The position numbers and the translations under genes are program-made. DNA of 9,463 nucleotides from an uncultured Bacteroidales bacterium (GTDB taxonomy: Bacteria > Bacteroidota > Bacteroidia > Bacteroidales > Muribaculaceae): positions 1 through 9,463 of the forward strand of contig CAMWUH010000062.1 in assembly GCA_947177325.1 (NCBI GenBank). The letters are read 5' to 3'. The notes beneath the pieces were generated by a model. It had not been told where the DNA came from, ran no database searches, and saw nothing but the letters and a program-made list of their open reading frames with translations. Below are positions 1 to 6,290 of this stretch, one piece after another (position 1 is the first letter of the stretch; the number at the start of each line of letters is the position of its first letter).

Positions 1-578
1 CATATAATACCCAACAAAAAGCGCTGAAATTACCGGAATATGGCCGCAATATTCAGCAAATGATTGACCATTGCCTGTCAATTGAGGACCGGGATGAGCG
101 CACTCGTTGCGCCGGTGCGATAGTTGAAGCAATGGCTGTACTTTTCCCCGCACAAGTTAAAAATGATCCTGACAGAAAGAAGTTTTGGGATCATTTAGCC
201 ATAATGTCTGACTTCAAACTTGACATTGATTATCCGTTTGAGATTGTTAAACCAGATGACTTCGCAACCCCTCCTACACAACTGAATTACACCCAAGAGC
301 GTTTTAGTTATCGTCATTATGGGCGTTACATAGAACGAATGATTGCCACTGCCTTAACAATAGAAGATGAGGATGCTCGACACGAATTGGCTCTGCAAAT
401 AGCCGAGCAGATGAAAAAGCGCCTGATGGAAGTTAATGAAGACGCTGCCAATGATGCACGCATTTTCGGTGACCTCGCAAATTTATCAGGCGGTAGACTC
501 CGACTGTCAACAGCCTCAGATACCCTCCACTCATATATACTTCCGCCCGTTACCGGGAAAAAGAAAAAGAAAAAATGA
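1..578 (+). CDS. DUF4290 family protein (5' end outside window)
   Basis: The frame is open to the left edge, and the codons before the internal ATG at 60 read YNTQQKALKLPEYGRNIQQ, which resembles the start of the Bacteroidetes DUF4290 family. The real start is therefore probably only a few codons outside the window, and the ATG at 60 is an internal methionine. Family-like stretches are visible: an acidic/charged IEDRDERTRCAG segment, then WDHLAIMSDFKLDIDYPFE, then a second region starting near YRHYGRYIERMI that looks like a repeat of the first helical unit (RNIQQMI...LSIEDRDER against RYIERMI...LTIEDEDAR). No signal peptide or membrane segment is visible, so it is probably cytoplasmic. It ends in a run of six lysines, and its stop codon overlaps the rimM start (ATGA), which implies co-transcription and translational coupling. 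The function of the family is not known to me. The family assignment is from recalled similarity. Confidence 0.85.
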   Translation, partial: YNTQQKALKLPEYGRNIQQMIDHCLSIEDRDERTRCAGAIVEAMAVLFPAQVKNDPDRKKFWDHLAIMSDFKLDIDYPFEIVKPDDFATPPTQLNYTQERFSYRHYGRYIERMIATALTIEDEDARHELALQIAEQMKKRLMEVNEDAANDARIFGDLANLSGGRLRLSTASDTLHSYILPPVTGKKKKKK

Positions 579-1126
579 TAACGAAGTCAGATATAGTTGA
601 GATAGGGCAGTTTAACCGGGCCCACGGTATCAAAGGCGAAATCAATGCCACCATTGATCCGGAAGTAATTCCTGACCAATTGCAATGTCTAATTGTAGAT
701 ATTGACGGCATATTTACGCCATTCTTCATAGAATCTTGGCGTCAGAAAACTGCCTCAACAATATTACTGACCATATCAGGCATTGAATCTGACGCTCAAG
801 CTGATCTACTGAAAAATAAACCCATTTTTATTACTCAGGCTGATGCTGCTAATTTCTCTTCGGATGACGATATCGATGGTGACGATCGGTTTTATCTCGA
901 TGACTTGATTGGATATAAAATCAATGAGTCGACCGGACCGGTTTTAGGCACGATTACCGACATTGACGACTCTACTTCAAATGTATTATTTGTGGTTGAT
1001 ACCCCCGAAAATAAGCGGCTGCTCATCCCTGCTGTAGATGAATATATTGATTACATCGATCCGGATACCAAGGTAATTAATGTTATTCTACCGGAAGGAT
1101 TTCTTGAAATGCAAAAAAATGGTTAG
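575..1126 (+). CDS. rimM: Ribosome maturation factor RimM
   Basis: RimM helps mature the 30S subunit, binding ribosomal protein S19 and assisting assembly of the 16S rRNA head. The 183-residue protein has the normal two-domain layout. The N-terminal RimM barrel (about residues 8-90) opens with the diagnostic IGQFNRAHGIKGE. The C-terminal PRC-barrel (about 104-177) carries FYLDDLIGY, a G-x-I-x-D-I-D turn and RLLIPAVDEYI, and the end LPEGFLEM is typical. A short acidic linker (DDDIDGDD, near 97-104) joins the two domains. The ATG at 575 overlaps the upstream stop as ATGA. The A-rich stretch just before it, which also encodes the upstream lysine run, is probably what the ribosome recognises, since no Shine-Dalgarno motif is present. 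Cytoplasmic. The length is normal and nothing is broken. Confidence 0.95.
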   Translation: MITKSDIVEIGQFNRAHGIKGEINATIDPEVIPDQLQCLIVDIDGIFTPFFIESWRQKTASTILLTISGIESDAQADLLKNKPIFITQADAANFSSDDDIDGDDRFYLDDLIGYKINESTGPVLGTITDIDDSTSNVLFVVDTPENKRLLIPAVDEYIDYIDPDTKVINVILPEGFLEMQKNG

Positions 1127-1167
1127 AAAATAATAGATGACTATTTAATATCAAATTGACTTATAAT

Positions 1168-1473
1168 ATGTACGACGAAAACGAAGCAGTAAATGCAATA
1201 AATAAAGCGTTGAAAGAAAAAGGACGTGAACCCTACTCAAGTGATGAACTCCTTAATGTGATTGACATGATTTGGGATTATTATGAGGAAAACGGAATGC
1301 TTGAAGTGGATGATGACGACGATGATATGGAAGAAGATATCGCGGCTGACCTTGCTGATTATATCCGTAGAATGTTAAAAAAGGACAAGCAGTCAAAAGT
1401 TGATTCCAACGATGTTGATACTATAGTTGAGGCCGAACTTGACTATGAGGATGATTCAGCACTTGACCTGTAA
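1168..1473 (+). CDS. Small acidic protein of unknown function
   Basis: I do not recognise a named family. I chose the ATG at 1168 (101 residues, MYDENEAVNAINKAL) over an in-frame TTG at 1156 that would add only four residues. The protein is very acidic. It has a helical N-terminal half (residues 5-43, with a WDYYEENG segment), an acidic cluster of six consecutive aspartates (48-53), a second amphipathic stretch around DLADYIRRMLKKDKQSK (61-77), and an acidic end. There is no signal peptide, membrane segment or cysteine. The gene lies 41 bp after rimM with no recognisable promoter between them, so it is probably transcribed with rimM. Codon use and composition look like the neighbours, which supports a real gene. 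I vaguely recall similar short acidic proteins in Bacteroidales but cannot assign a role. Confidence 0.75.
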   Translation: MYDENEAVNAINKALKEKGREPYSSDELLNVIDMIWDYYEENGMLEVDDDDDDMEEDIAADLADYIRRMLKKDKQSKVDSNDVDTIVEAELDYEDDSALDL

Positions 1474-1516
1474 GATTGTTTTCTACACCACATCTCCCTT
1501 TATTGAATATGTGAAT

Positions 1517-2137
1517 ATGCTCAAAAGAATTGCAATAATAATTACTCTTTTAACTGCCTGGCTAATACCTTGTTATTCATCGGCGCAATCTTCTCTAATT
1601 GAATCGCAGCAAGATGATGGCCCGACTTTTGAAGATGAAATAAGATTTCCTTTGGTTGGACCCAAGCTAAAAGTGTTTGTGAAAGCTTACATGCAAGAAG
1701 TTGCCAAAGGCTTATATCGCGAGGGATATAAAGTTGAAACAATGCGTCAAGGGGAAGTTGTAATTGTTATTATTCCTTCCGACGAGCTGTTCATCCCCAA
1801 TGAAGATGACTTACTCCCATCCGCCGGCAAAAAGCTCGATCCTATTGCAAAATTCCTTGCCACGCACAATGATTATAAAATGCTGATTTGCGCCCATACC
1901 GATGACACCGGATCGGAAGGTTATTCGCTTGACTTGTCAGAGATGCGCATCAATGCCATTCTCGACTATTTTGAAGCAAAACATTATAATGTAAATGACG
2001 TTATCGGTTTCCCTATCGGATTTGGACAGCCAACTGTCGATAACGACACCCGATTAAACCGTGCACAAAACCGTAGAATCGAATTTTATATTATTCCATC
2101 GGAAGGCATCCTTGCAAAAGCAAGAAACAAAAAATAA
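1517..2137 (+). CDS. Exported OmpA C-terminal-domain (peptidoglycan-binding) protein
   Basis: The ATG at 1517 gives 206 residues with a clear signal peptide: MLKRIAIIITLLTAWLIPCYSSA, probable cleavage after Ala23. The frame is open upstream to 1427, but that extension would bury the signal peptide and overlap the preceding gene. Residues about 79-193 form an OmpA-C domain: a VVIVIIPSDELF strand, the peptide-binding HTDDTG loop (Asp129), LSEMR (Arg144), and the terminal NDTRLNRAQNRRIEFYI signature. Asp129 and Arg144 have the same 15-residue spacing as E. coli OmpA Asp271/Arg286, which hold diaminopimelate, so binding looks intact. There is no beta-barrel and no TSP3 repeat, so the protein is a short periplasmic or envelope-anchored one. 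Cys19 sits in LIPC, a poor lipobox because of the proline, so a lipoprotein is less likely. The function beyond wall binding is unknown. Confidence 0.88.
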   Translation: MLKRIAIIITLLTAWLIPCYSSAQSSLIESQQDDGPTFEDEIRFPLVGPKLKVFVKAYMQEVAKGLYREGYKVETMRQGEVVIVIIPSDELFIPNEDDLLPSAGKKLDPIAKFLATHNDYKMLICAHTDDTGSEGYSLDLSEMRINAILDYFEAKHYNVNDVIGFPIGFGQPTVDNDTRLNRAQNRRIEFYIIPSEGILAKARNKK

Positions 2138-2157
2138 TTCTTTCGGAGAATATTTTG
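2137..2157 (+). terminator. Weak hairpin terminator after the OmpA-domain gene
   Basis: ATTCT (2137-2141) pairs with AGAAT (2147-2151) around the loop TTCGG, and ATTTTG follows. The preceding A-run can also pair with the following T-run across a small internal bulge, giving the A-tract/stem/T-tract look of a bidirectional terminator. It starts at the last base of the stop codon and lies before the proS promoter. The stem is short and AT-rich, so it may be leaky. Confidence 0.4.
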
Positions 2158-2189
2158 ATAGCAATATCAATCCCTTGACCGGCTACATA

Positions 2190-2221
2190 TTTGCAATTTC
2201 GCATATAAAATCGTAATTTTG
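2190..2221 (+). promoter_or_regulatory. Bacteroidetes-type promoter for proS
   Basis: TTTG at 2190-2193 and TAATTTTG at 2214-2221 match both Bacteroidetes primary-sigma boxes (-33 TTTG, -7 TAnnTTTG) exactly, with an ideal 20-bp spacer. The predicted transcript starts near 2228, leaving a leader of about 90 nt before the proS ATG. Confidence 0.8.
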
Positions 2222-2230
2222 CATTTGAAA

Positions 2231-2261
2231 TGTCGGGCTATTTGTTGCCTTGCTTCCGACA
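2231..2261 (+). other. Hairpin at the 5' end of the proS leader
   Basis: TGTCGG (2231-2236) pairs with CCGACA (2256-2261) around a 19-nt loop, within the loop GGC/GCC can form a competing inner pair. It would begin within a few bases of the predicted transcript start. It is followed by an unstructured AT-rich stretch up to the proS ATG, with no T-run directly after it. It may simply protect the 5' end of the mRNA. There is no T-box specifier region or T-box core motif that I can recognise. Confidence 0.4.
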
Positions 2262-2318
2262 ATATAATTTCATTTAATTATTACATTTCAATACTTTACT
2301 AAATAATCACTCGCTTCA

Positions 2319-3800
2319 ATGGCTAAAGAACTAAAAAATCTCACTAAACGCAGCGAAAATTATTCACAATGGTATAATGAGCTCGTAGTGAAAGCCGACT
2401 TGGCTGAGCCTTCGGCTGTGCGTGGCTGCATGGTGATCAAGCCCTATGGTTACGCCATCTGGGAAAAGATGCAGCAAACTCTTGACAAGATGTTTAAAGA
2501 AACAGGCGTTCAAAACGCTTACTTCCCGCTCTTGATTCCGAAATCATTTCTTTGTCGTGAAGCAGAACACGTTGAAGGTTTCGCTAAAGAATGTGCTGTA
2601 GTAACCCACTATCGCCTCAAGAACGATCCTAATGGCAACGGCGTTATCGTCGATCCCGATGCCCGATTGGAAGAAGAACTTATCGTGCGCCCTACGTCTG
2701 AAACTATTATTTGGGGCACATATAAAAACTGGATACATTCATATCGCGACCTCCCTATCCTTTGTAACCAGTGGGCTAACGTAATGCGTTGGGAAATGCG
2801 TACTCGTATGTTCCTTCGCACCGCTGAATTCCTTTGGCAAGAAGGCCATTGCGCCCATGCCACTGCTGAAGAATCAGAAGCCCGCACTGTAGAGATGATT
2901 AATCTATATGCCGACTTTGCAGAGCGCTTTATGGCTATGCCTGTAATCAAAGGTGTGAAATCAGCTAACGAACGCTTTGCCGGAGCGCTCAACACTTACA
3001 CTATCGAAGCTATGATGCAAGATGGCAAGGCTTTGCAGTCAGGCACATCTCACAATCTCGGTCAGAACTTCGCGAAAGCATTTGACGTAACCTTTGTTAA
3101 TAAGGATAATAAGCCTGAATATGTTTGGGCTAACTCTTGGGGCGTGTCAACACGATTGATGGGTGCATTGATTATGTCGCACTCTGATGATAACGGTCTG
3201 GTGCTCCCGCCCCACCTCGCTCCTATTCAAGTGGTTATCGTGCCTATTTTCAAAAACGAAGAGCAACTGGCTAAAATCACCGAGGCTGTAATGCCAATCT
3301 ACGACGCTCTGCGTCAAAAAGGCATCAGTGTAAAATATGACGATGCTGACAATAAACGCCCCGGATTTAAATTCGCTGACTATGAGCTCAAAGGCGTGCC
3401 CGTTAGATTGGCTATCGGACCTAACGACCTTGAAAACGGCACCATTGAACTCGTGCGTCGCGACACCCTTGAGAAAGAAATTCTTCCCTTCGCCGGAATT
3501 GCCGAGCACATTGAATCGCTATTGGAACAAATTCAGGAAAATATATTCCAAAAAGCGCTTAAACATCGCGAAGAAATGACTCGTACGGTTGAGACCTACG
3601 ACGAATTTAAAAAAGAAATCGAGAAAGGTGGCTTTATTCTCGCTCACTGGGATGGAACAACCGAAACCGAAGAGCTTATTAAGGAAGAAACCAAAGCTAC
3701 TATCCGATGCATACCCCTTGATGGTGACAAAACTCCCGGCAAATGTATGGTAACCGGTAAGCCTTCTGCTCAACGAGTAATATTTGCGCGCAACTATTAA
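2319..3800 (+). CDS. proS: Prolyl-tRNA synthetase, eukaryote/archaea-like type
   Basis: Charges tRNA-Pro with proline in the cytoplasm. The 493 residues are the compact form without the INS editing insertion found in E. coli-type ProRS. Class II features are in order: the start of the catalytic core with GCMVIKPYGYAIWE (about 36-49), the proline-site RPTSE (124-128), motif 2 RWEMRTRMFLRTAEFLWQEGH (about 158-178), ALQSGTSHNLGQNF (about 238-251) and motif 3 GVSTRLMGALIMSHSDDNG (about 275-293). The anticodon-binding domain begins near 303 (IQVVIVPI) and includes the KFADYELKGVPVR region. The C-terminal domain ends GKCMVTGKPSAQRVIFARNY, with the terminal tyrosine typical of this subtype. Only two cysteines remain of the four-cysteine zinc site seen in eukaryotic relatives, which I believe is usual in bacterial members. 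The gene has its own promoter and terminator and so appears monocistronic. Confidence 0.97.
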   Translation: MAKELKNLTKRSENYSQWYNELVVKADLAEPSAVRGCMVIKPYGYAIWEKMQQTLDKMFKETGVQNAYFPLLIPKSFLCREAEHVEGFAKECAVVTHYRLKNDPNGNGVIVDPDARLEEELIVRPTSETIIWGTYKNWIHSYRDLPILCNQWANVMRWEMRTRMFLRTAEFLWQEGHCAHATAEESEARTVEMINLYADFAERFMAMPVIKGVKSANERFAGALNTYTIEAMMQDGKALQSGTSHNLGQNFAKAFDVTFVNKDNKPEYVWANSWGVSTRLMGALIMSHSDDNGLVLPPHLAPIQVVIVPIFKNEEQLAKITEAVMPIYDALRQKGISVKYDDADNKRPGFKFADYELKGVPVRLAIGPNDLENGTIELVRRDTLEKEILPFAGIAEHIESLLEQIQENIFQKALKHREEMTRTVETYDEFKKEIEKGGFILAHWDGTTETEELIKEETKATIRCIPLDGDKTPGKCMVTGKPSAQRVIFARNY

Positions 3801-3829
3801 TTAGCGTTAGAGCAACTTCATGAATAAAT

Positions 3830-3870
3830 GGCTCCGGAGTATTTATATTTCGGAGCCGATATTATTTTTA
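3830..3870 (+). terminator. Intrinsic terminator after proS
   Basis: A perfect 7-bp stem, GGCTCCG (3830-3836) with CGGAGCC (3851-3857), closes a 14-nt AT-rich loop. It is followed by a T-rich tail (ATATTATTTTTA). It sits 30 bp after the proS stop and separates proS from umuD. Confidence 0.75.
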
Positions 3871-3894
3871 AACTTATGATTTAACTCCTGCCAA

Positions 3895-4374
3895 ATGAAA
3901 TCTTCTACTAAAGGAGCACCGACGCCTCCAACAGAACCAACAATTGAAATTATAAAGGCAGATTGCTCAACCCACATGTCTCTGCCCTATGCCGACCATG
4001 GCATCCAAGCCGGGTTCCCTTCGCCGGCCCAAGATTATATTTCAGAGTCAATAGATTTAAATCATGAAATCATCAGACACCCTGCTGCTACTTTTTTTGG
4101 ACGAGTTTCAGGCGACTCAATGATTGATGAAGGTATCGAGGAGGGTGATTTACTTGTAATTGACCGTTCACTTCAGCCTGAAGACGGGGATTTAGCCGTT
4201 TGTTGTGTCGACGGAGAATTTACGCTAAAGCGTATTAAATTAGAATCAGACCGCGTTTGGCTTATTCCTGCAAATGAAGCGTTTGACCCTATTGTAGTAA
4301 CTGAAGAAAATCGCTTTGAAGTGTGGGGTGTAGTAACCTATACCATTAAGCGCAAGTCGCATCGAACCCGTTAA
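3895..4374 (+). CDS. umuD: UmuD-type self-cleaving polymerase V subunit / LexA-fold peptidase
   Basis: After RecA-stimulated self-cleavage, UmuD' joins UmuC to make the translesion polymerase Pol V. The 159 residues contain the LexA/UmuD S24 peptidase fold. The cleavage region is QAGFPSPAQDY, with an Ala39-Gly40 bond where E. coli UmuD has Cys24-Gly25. The nucleophile is Ser75 in SGDSMID and the general base is Lys112 in GEFTLKR. The spacings (36 residues from cleavage site to Ser, 37 from Ser to Lys) equal those of E. coli UmuD, so the protein should be active. The N-terminal arm is about 15 residues longer than in E. coli and rich in Pro and Thr. There is no helix-turn-helix, so it is not LexA. 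It lies 33 bp before umuC as a normal umuDC pair. I could not identify an SOS operator or a promoter in the 94 bp upstream. Confidence 0.95.
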   Translation: MKSSTKGAPTPPTEPTIEIIKADCSTHMSLPYADHGIQAGFPSPAQDYISESIDLNHEIIRHPAATFFGRVSGDSMIDEGIEEGDLLVIDRSLQPEDGDLAVCCVDGEFTLKRIKLESDRVWLIPANEAFDPIVVTEENRFEVWGVVTYTIKRKSHRTR

Positions 4375-4375
4375 T

Positions 4376-4394
4376 GTATATTTCACGCATATAC
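4376..4394. repeat. Inverted repeat between umuD and umuC
   Basis: GTATAT (4376-4381) and ATATAC (4389-4394) are separated by TTCACGC, directly after the umuD stop and 13 bases before the umuC ATG. It could be a small RNA hairpin tuning umuC translation, a protein-binding site, or chance in AT-rich sequence. Confidence 0.35.
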
Positions 4395-4407
4395 TTATCC
4401 GTTCAAA

Positions 4408-5676
4408 ATGATTGGGCTTATTGATTGCAATAATTTTTTCGTGTCGTGTGAGCGAGTGTTTCGTCCGGACATTGCTAACAAACCCGTTGTTGTTATGAGC
4501 AATAATGACGGATGTGCGGTTGCTATGTCAAATGAGGCGAAGGCACTGGGAATTAATCGCGGCATACCCATCTATCAGGCCAAAGAGTTGATCAAACGCC
4601 ATAATGTTTTAACATTCTCCGGCAACCACAAACTATATGGAGATATGTCGTCAAGAGTTATGGCAACTATTGCATCTATCGTTCCTGACATTGAAATTTA
4701 TTCGATTGATGAATGTTTTATTAATTTTGGGAACATATCAACTGAAGAATGTGAGCGTTTAGGACGTGAGATTGTAAAAACCGTCAGACGTGATGTTGGA
4801 ATCCCTACTTCTCTCGGAATAGCGCCAACCAAGACATTGGCAAAAATTGCAAGCCGTTATGCAAAAAAATTTAAAGCTTATAAAGGTGTTTGCGTCATTG
4901 ACACTACTGAGAAACGCATAACGGCGCTTGAACGCATTGAAGTTGGTGATGTGTGGGGAATAGGGCGAAAGCTTCGTAAGCGCCTTAATGAGGTTGGCAT
5001 TGACAAAGCCTCGCAGTTAGCTCAACTACCGCTCTATCGTGTTCGCTCAATAATGAATATCAATGGAGAGCGCATCTGGAGAGAACTAAATGGAGAGCCA
5101 TGTAGCGATCTGGAAATCATTGAGCCTGATAAAAAGCAAATATGCACGTCGCGGTCATTTCGCGAATCGATTGACGATATTGAGAAACTCCGTGAAGCAA
5201 TAGCATATTTTTCCGACAATATTGCCCGGAAACTTCGGAAACAAAACGGGTGTGCGGGTCACATCACCGTTTTTATTCAAACCAATAGCTTCCGTCCTGA
5301 CTTGCCCCAACACGTAGCTTCAACCTCAATTAGGCTTGAGGAAGCCACTGACGACACACTGCAACTCGTTCAATCAGCCACCCGGCTCCTATATTCCATT
5401 TTCAGACAGGGCTACGCCTATAAGCGCGCAGGTGTTATAGTTACTGATATCGTAAGCAGATCAGCAGTGCAGCAGAGTCTTTTCTCCGTCACCGGACAAC
5501 GTGAAAAGCGTCATAAACTAATGTCAATAATTGATGAAGTTAACCGCAGAGAAGAAACTCATAACAAACTCCATGTAGCAACGGTTACTCCTAACAGAAA
5601 GCGTGTGAAGCAAGAAGAATTATCACCTCTATACTCCACACGTCTTGAAGATATTATTGTTGTAAAAACCGATTAA
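4408..5676 (+). CDS. umuC: UmuC, catalytic subunit of DNA polymerase V (Y-family)
   Basis: Error-prone translesion DNA polymerase working with cleaved UmuD. The length is 422 residues, the same as E. coli UmuC. The palm/fingers begin MIGLIDCNNFFVSCERVF, with metal ligand Asp6 and steric-gate Phe11. The second metal site is SIDECF, with Asp101-Glu102 at the same numbers as in E. coli. SNNDGCAVAMSNEAKALGI (fingers) and GIAPTKTLAKIAS (palm) are intact. Helix-hairpin-helix thumb residues (VWGIGRKLRKRL, about 185-196) precede the little finger. QQSLF at 355-359 matches the sliding-clamp-binding motif. The C-terminal DUF4113-like tail ends LSPLYSTR...IIVVK as in other UmuC proteins, although the usual YF-A-GQG segment is diverged. 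Its stop overlaps the stop of the permease gene on the other strand by 4 bp. Confidence 0.97.
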   Translation: MIGLIDCNNFFVSCERVFRPDIANKPVVVMSNNDGCAVAMSNEAKALGINRGIPIYQAKELIKRHNVLTFSGNHKLYGDMSSRVMATIASIVPDIEIYSIDECFINFGNISTEECERLGREIVKTVRRDVGIPTSLGIAPTKTLAKIASRYAKKFKAYKGVCVIDTTEKRITALERIEVGDVWGIGRKLRKRLNEVGIDKASQLAQLPLYRVRSIMNINGERIWRELNGEPCSDLEIIEPDKKQICTSRSFRESIDDIEKLREAIAYFSDNIARKLRKQNGCAGHITVFIQTNSFRPDLPQHVASTSIRLEEATDDTLQLVQSATRLLYSIFRQGYAYKRAGVIVTDIVSRSAVQQSLFSVTGQREKRHKLMSIIDEVNRREETHNKLHVATVTPNRKRVKQEELSPLYSTRLEDIIVVKTD

Positions 5677-6275
5677 ACTGTCTGTTGATGCATCTTTTGG
5701 AGCCAGTGCTTGTACCCGAAAATCGCAACTATCGTGTAAACAATGTTTAAAGCGGCATAGAATGGGATACCTTTGTAAAGATATAAGCCAACGCTAACAA
5801 TATCCACTACAATCCAAACTATCCATTGCTCCACATATTTCTTCGCCAGCATCCAGCTGCCTACTATACTGAGAGCAGTTGTAAAAGCATCCGGAACAGG
5901 CACTGTCGAATCGGTAAAGTTTGTTAGAATGAGATATAGCGCAAGCCAGAGTAATATCATCATGCTCACGCAACCAATTATAACGCTAACTGATGCGTGT
6001 GAAATTTTGCGTTCTGTCTTTGATTCTCCGCCATGTCTCCAATGCCATAAGCCGTAAATTGCTATTATCAGATAATAAAAATTTATACCAAAATCAGCAT
6101 AGATTCCTTTTCGATAATATAGAGTCATAGATATCATAGGCATTATGATACCAATAATCCATACGGCGTTTTTTGCTTTAAATTCATAATAGAGATAAAG
6201 CAAACCCAGCACAAAGCCTACGATTTCAAATATCCTTGATAAATTGGCAGAGAACCAATCAAAGAACGCATCCAT
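5673..6275 (-). CDS. pnuT: PnuC-family permease, probable thiamine transporter PnuT
   Basis: Inner-membrane transporter of the PnuC (SWEET-like) family. The 200 residues contain about seven hydrophobic segments (roughly 14-31, 37-53, 62-79, 96-118, 130-146, 150-167, 171-190). The strongest family signature is C-terminal: WIVWIVVDIVSVGLYLYKG, then ALNIVYTIVAIFGYKHW. PnuC proteins carry unphosphorylated vitamins by facilitated diffusion. The substrate here is inferred from context: it starts 15 bp after the TonB receptor in an operon headed by a TPP riboswitch, the arrangement known for PnuT thiamine transporters in Bacteroidetes. Such carriers depend on thiamine pyrophosphokinase to trap the substrate, and that gene is not adjacent, because the operon runs straight into umuC on the other strand. 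Nicotinamide riboside (true PnuC) is the alternative substrate, but the riboswitch argues against it. Confidence 0.9.
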   Translation of the reverse strand: MDAFFDWFSANLSRIFEIVGFVLGLLYLYYEFKAKNAVWIIGIIMPMISMTLYYRKGIYADFGINFYYLIIAIYGLWHWRHGGESKTERKISHASVSVIIGCVSMMILLWLALYLILTNFTDSTVPVPDAFTTALSIVGSWMLAKKYVEQWIVWIVVDIVSVGLYLYKGIPFYAALNIVYTIVAIFGYKHWLQKMHQQTV

Positions 6276-6290
6276 GACGAAACAAATTAT

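Noticed and set aside
1427..1516. Upstream extension of the OmpA-domain frame
   Set aside because: It overlaps the 3' end of the acidic gene, and the added residues would bury the signal peptide that begins at the ATG at 1517.
2228..2318. T-box riboswitch in the proS leader
   Set aside because: No T-box core sequence, no specifier loop, and no terminator/antiterminator pair are visible.
2609..2995. 128-codon minus-strand frame inside proS
   Set aside because: It lies fully within a well-conserved synthetase gene and shows no recognisable motif, so it is a shadow of proS codon use.
3147..3509. 120-codon minus-strand frame inside proS
   Set aside because: Same reason: antisense to motif 3 and the anticodon-binding domain, with no domain features of its own.
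3868..3884. TTAAA-N7-TTTAA as an SOS operator upstream of umuD
   Set aside because: The arms are short and AT-only, it matches no SOS box known to me, and such repeats are expected by chance here.
3895..5676. umuDC as cargo of a mobile element
   Set aside because: No integrase, transposase, att-like repeat or change in base composition is seen on either side.
5687..5694. GATGCATC palindrome as a terminator between umuC and the permease gene
   Set aside because: A perfect 8-bp palindrome leaves no loop for a hairpin, and it lies inside the permease coding sequence.
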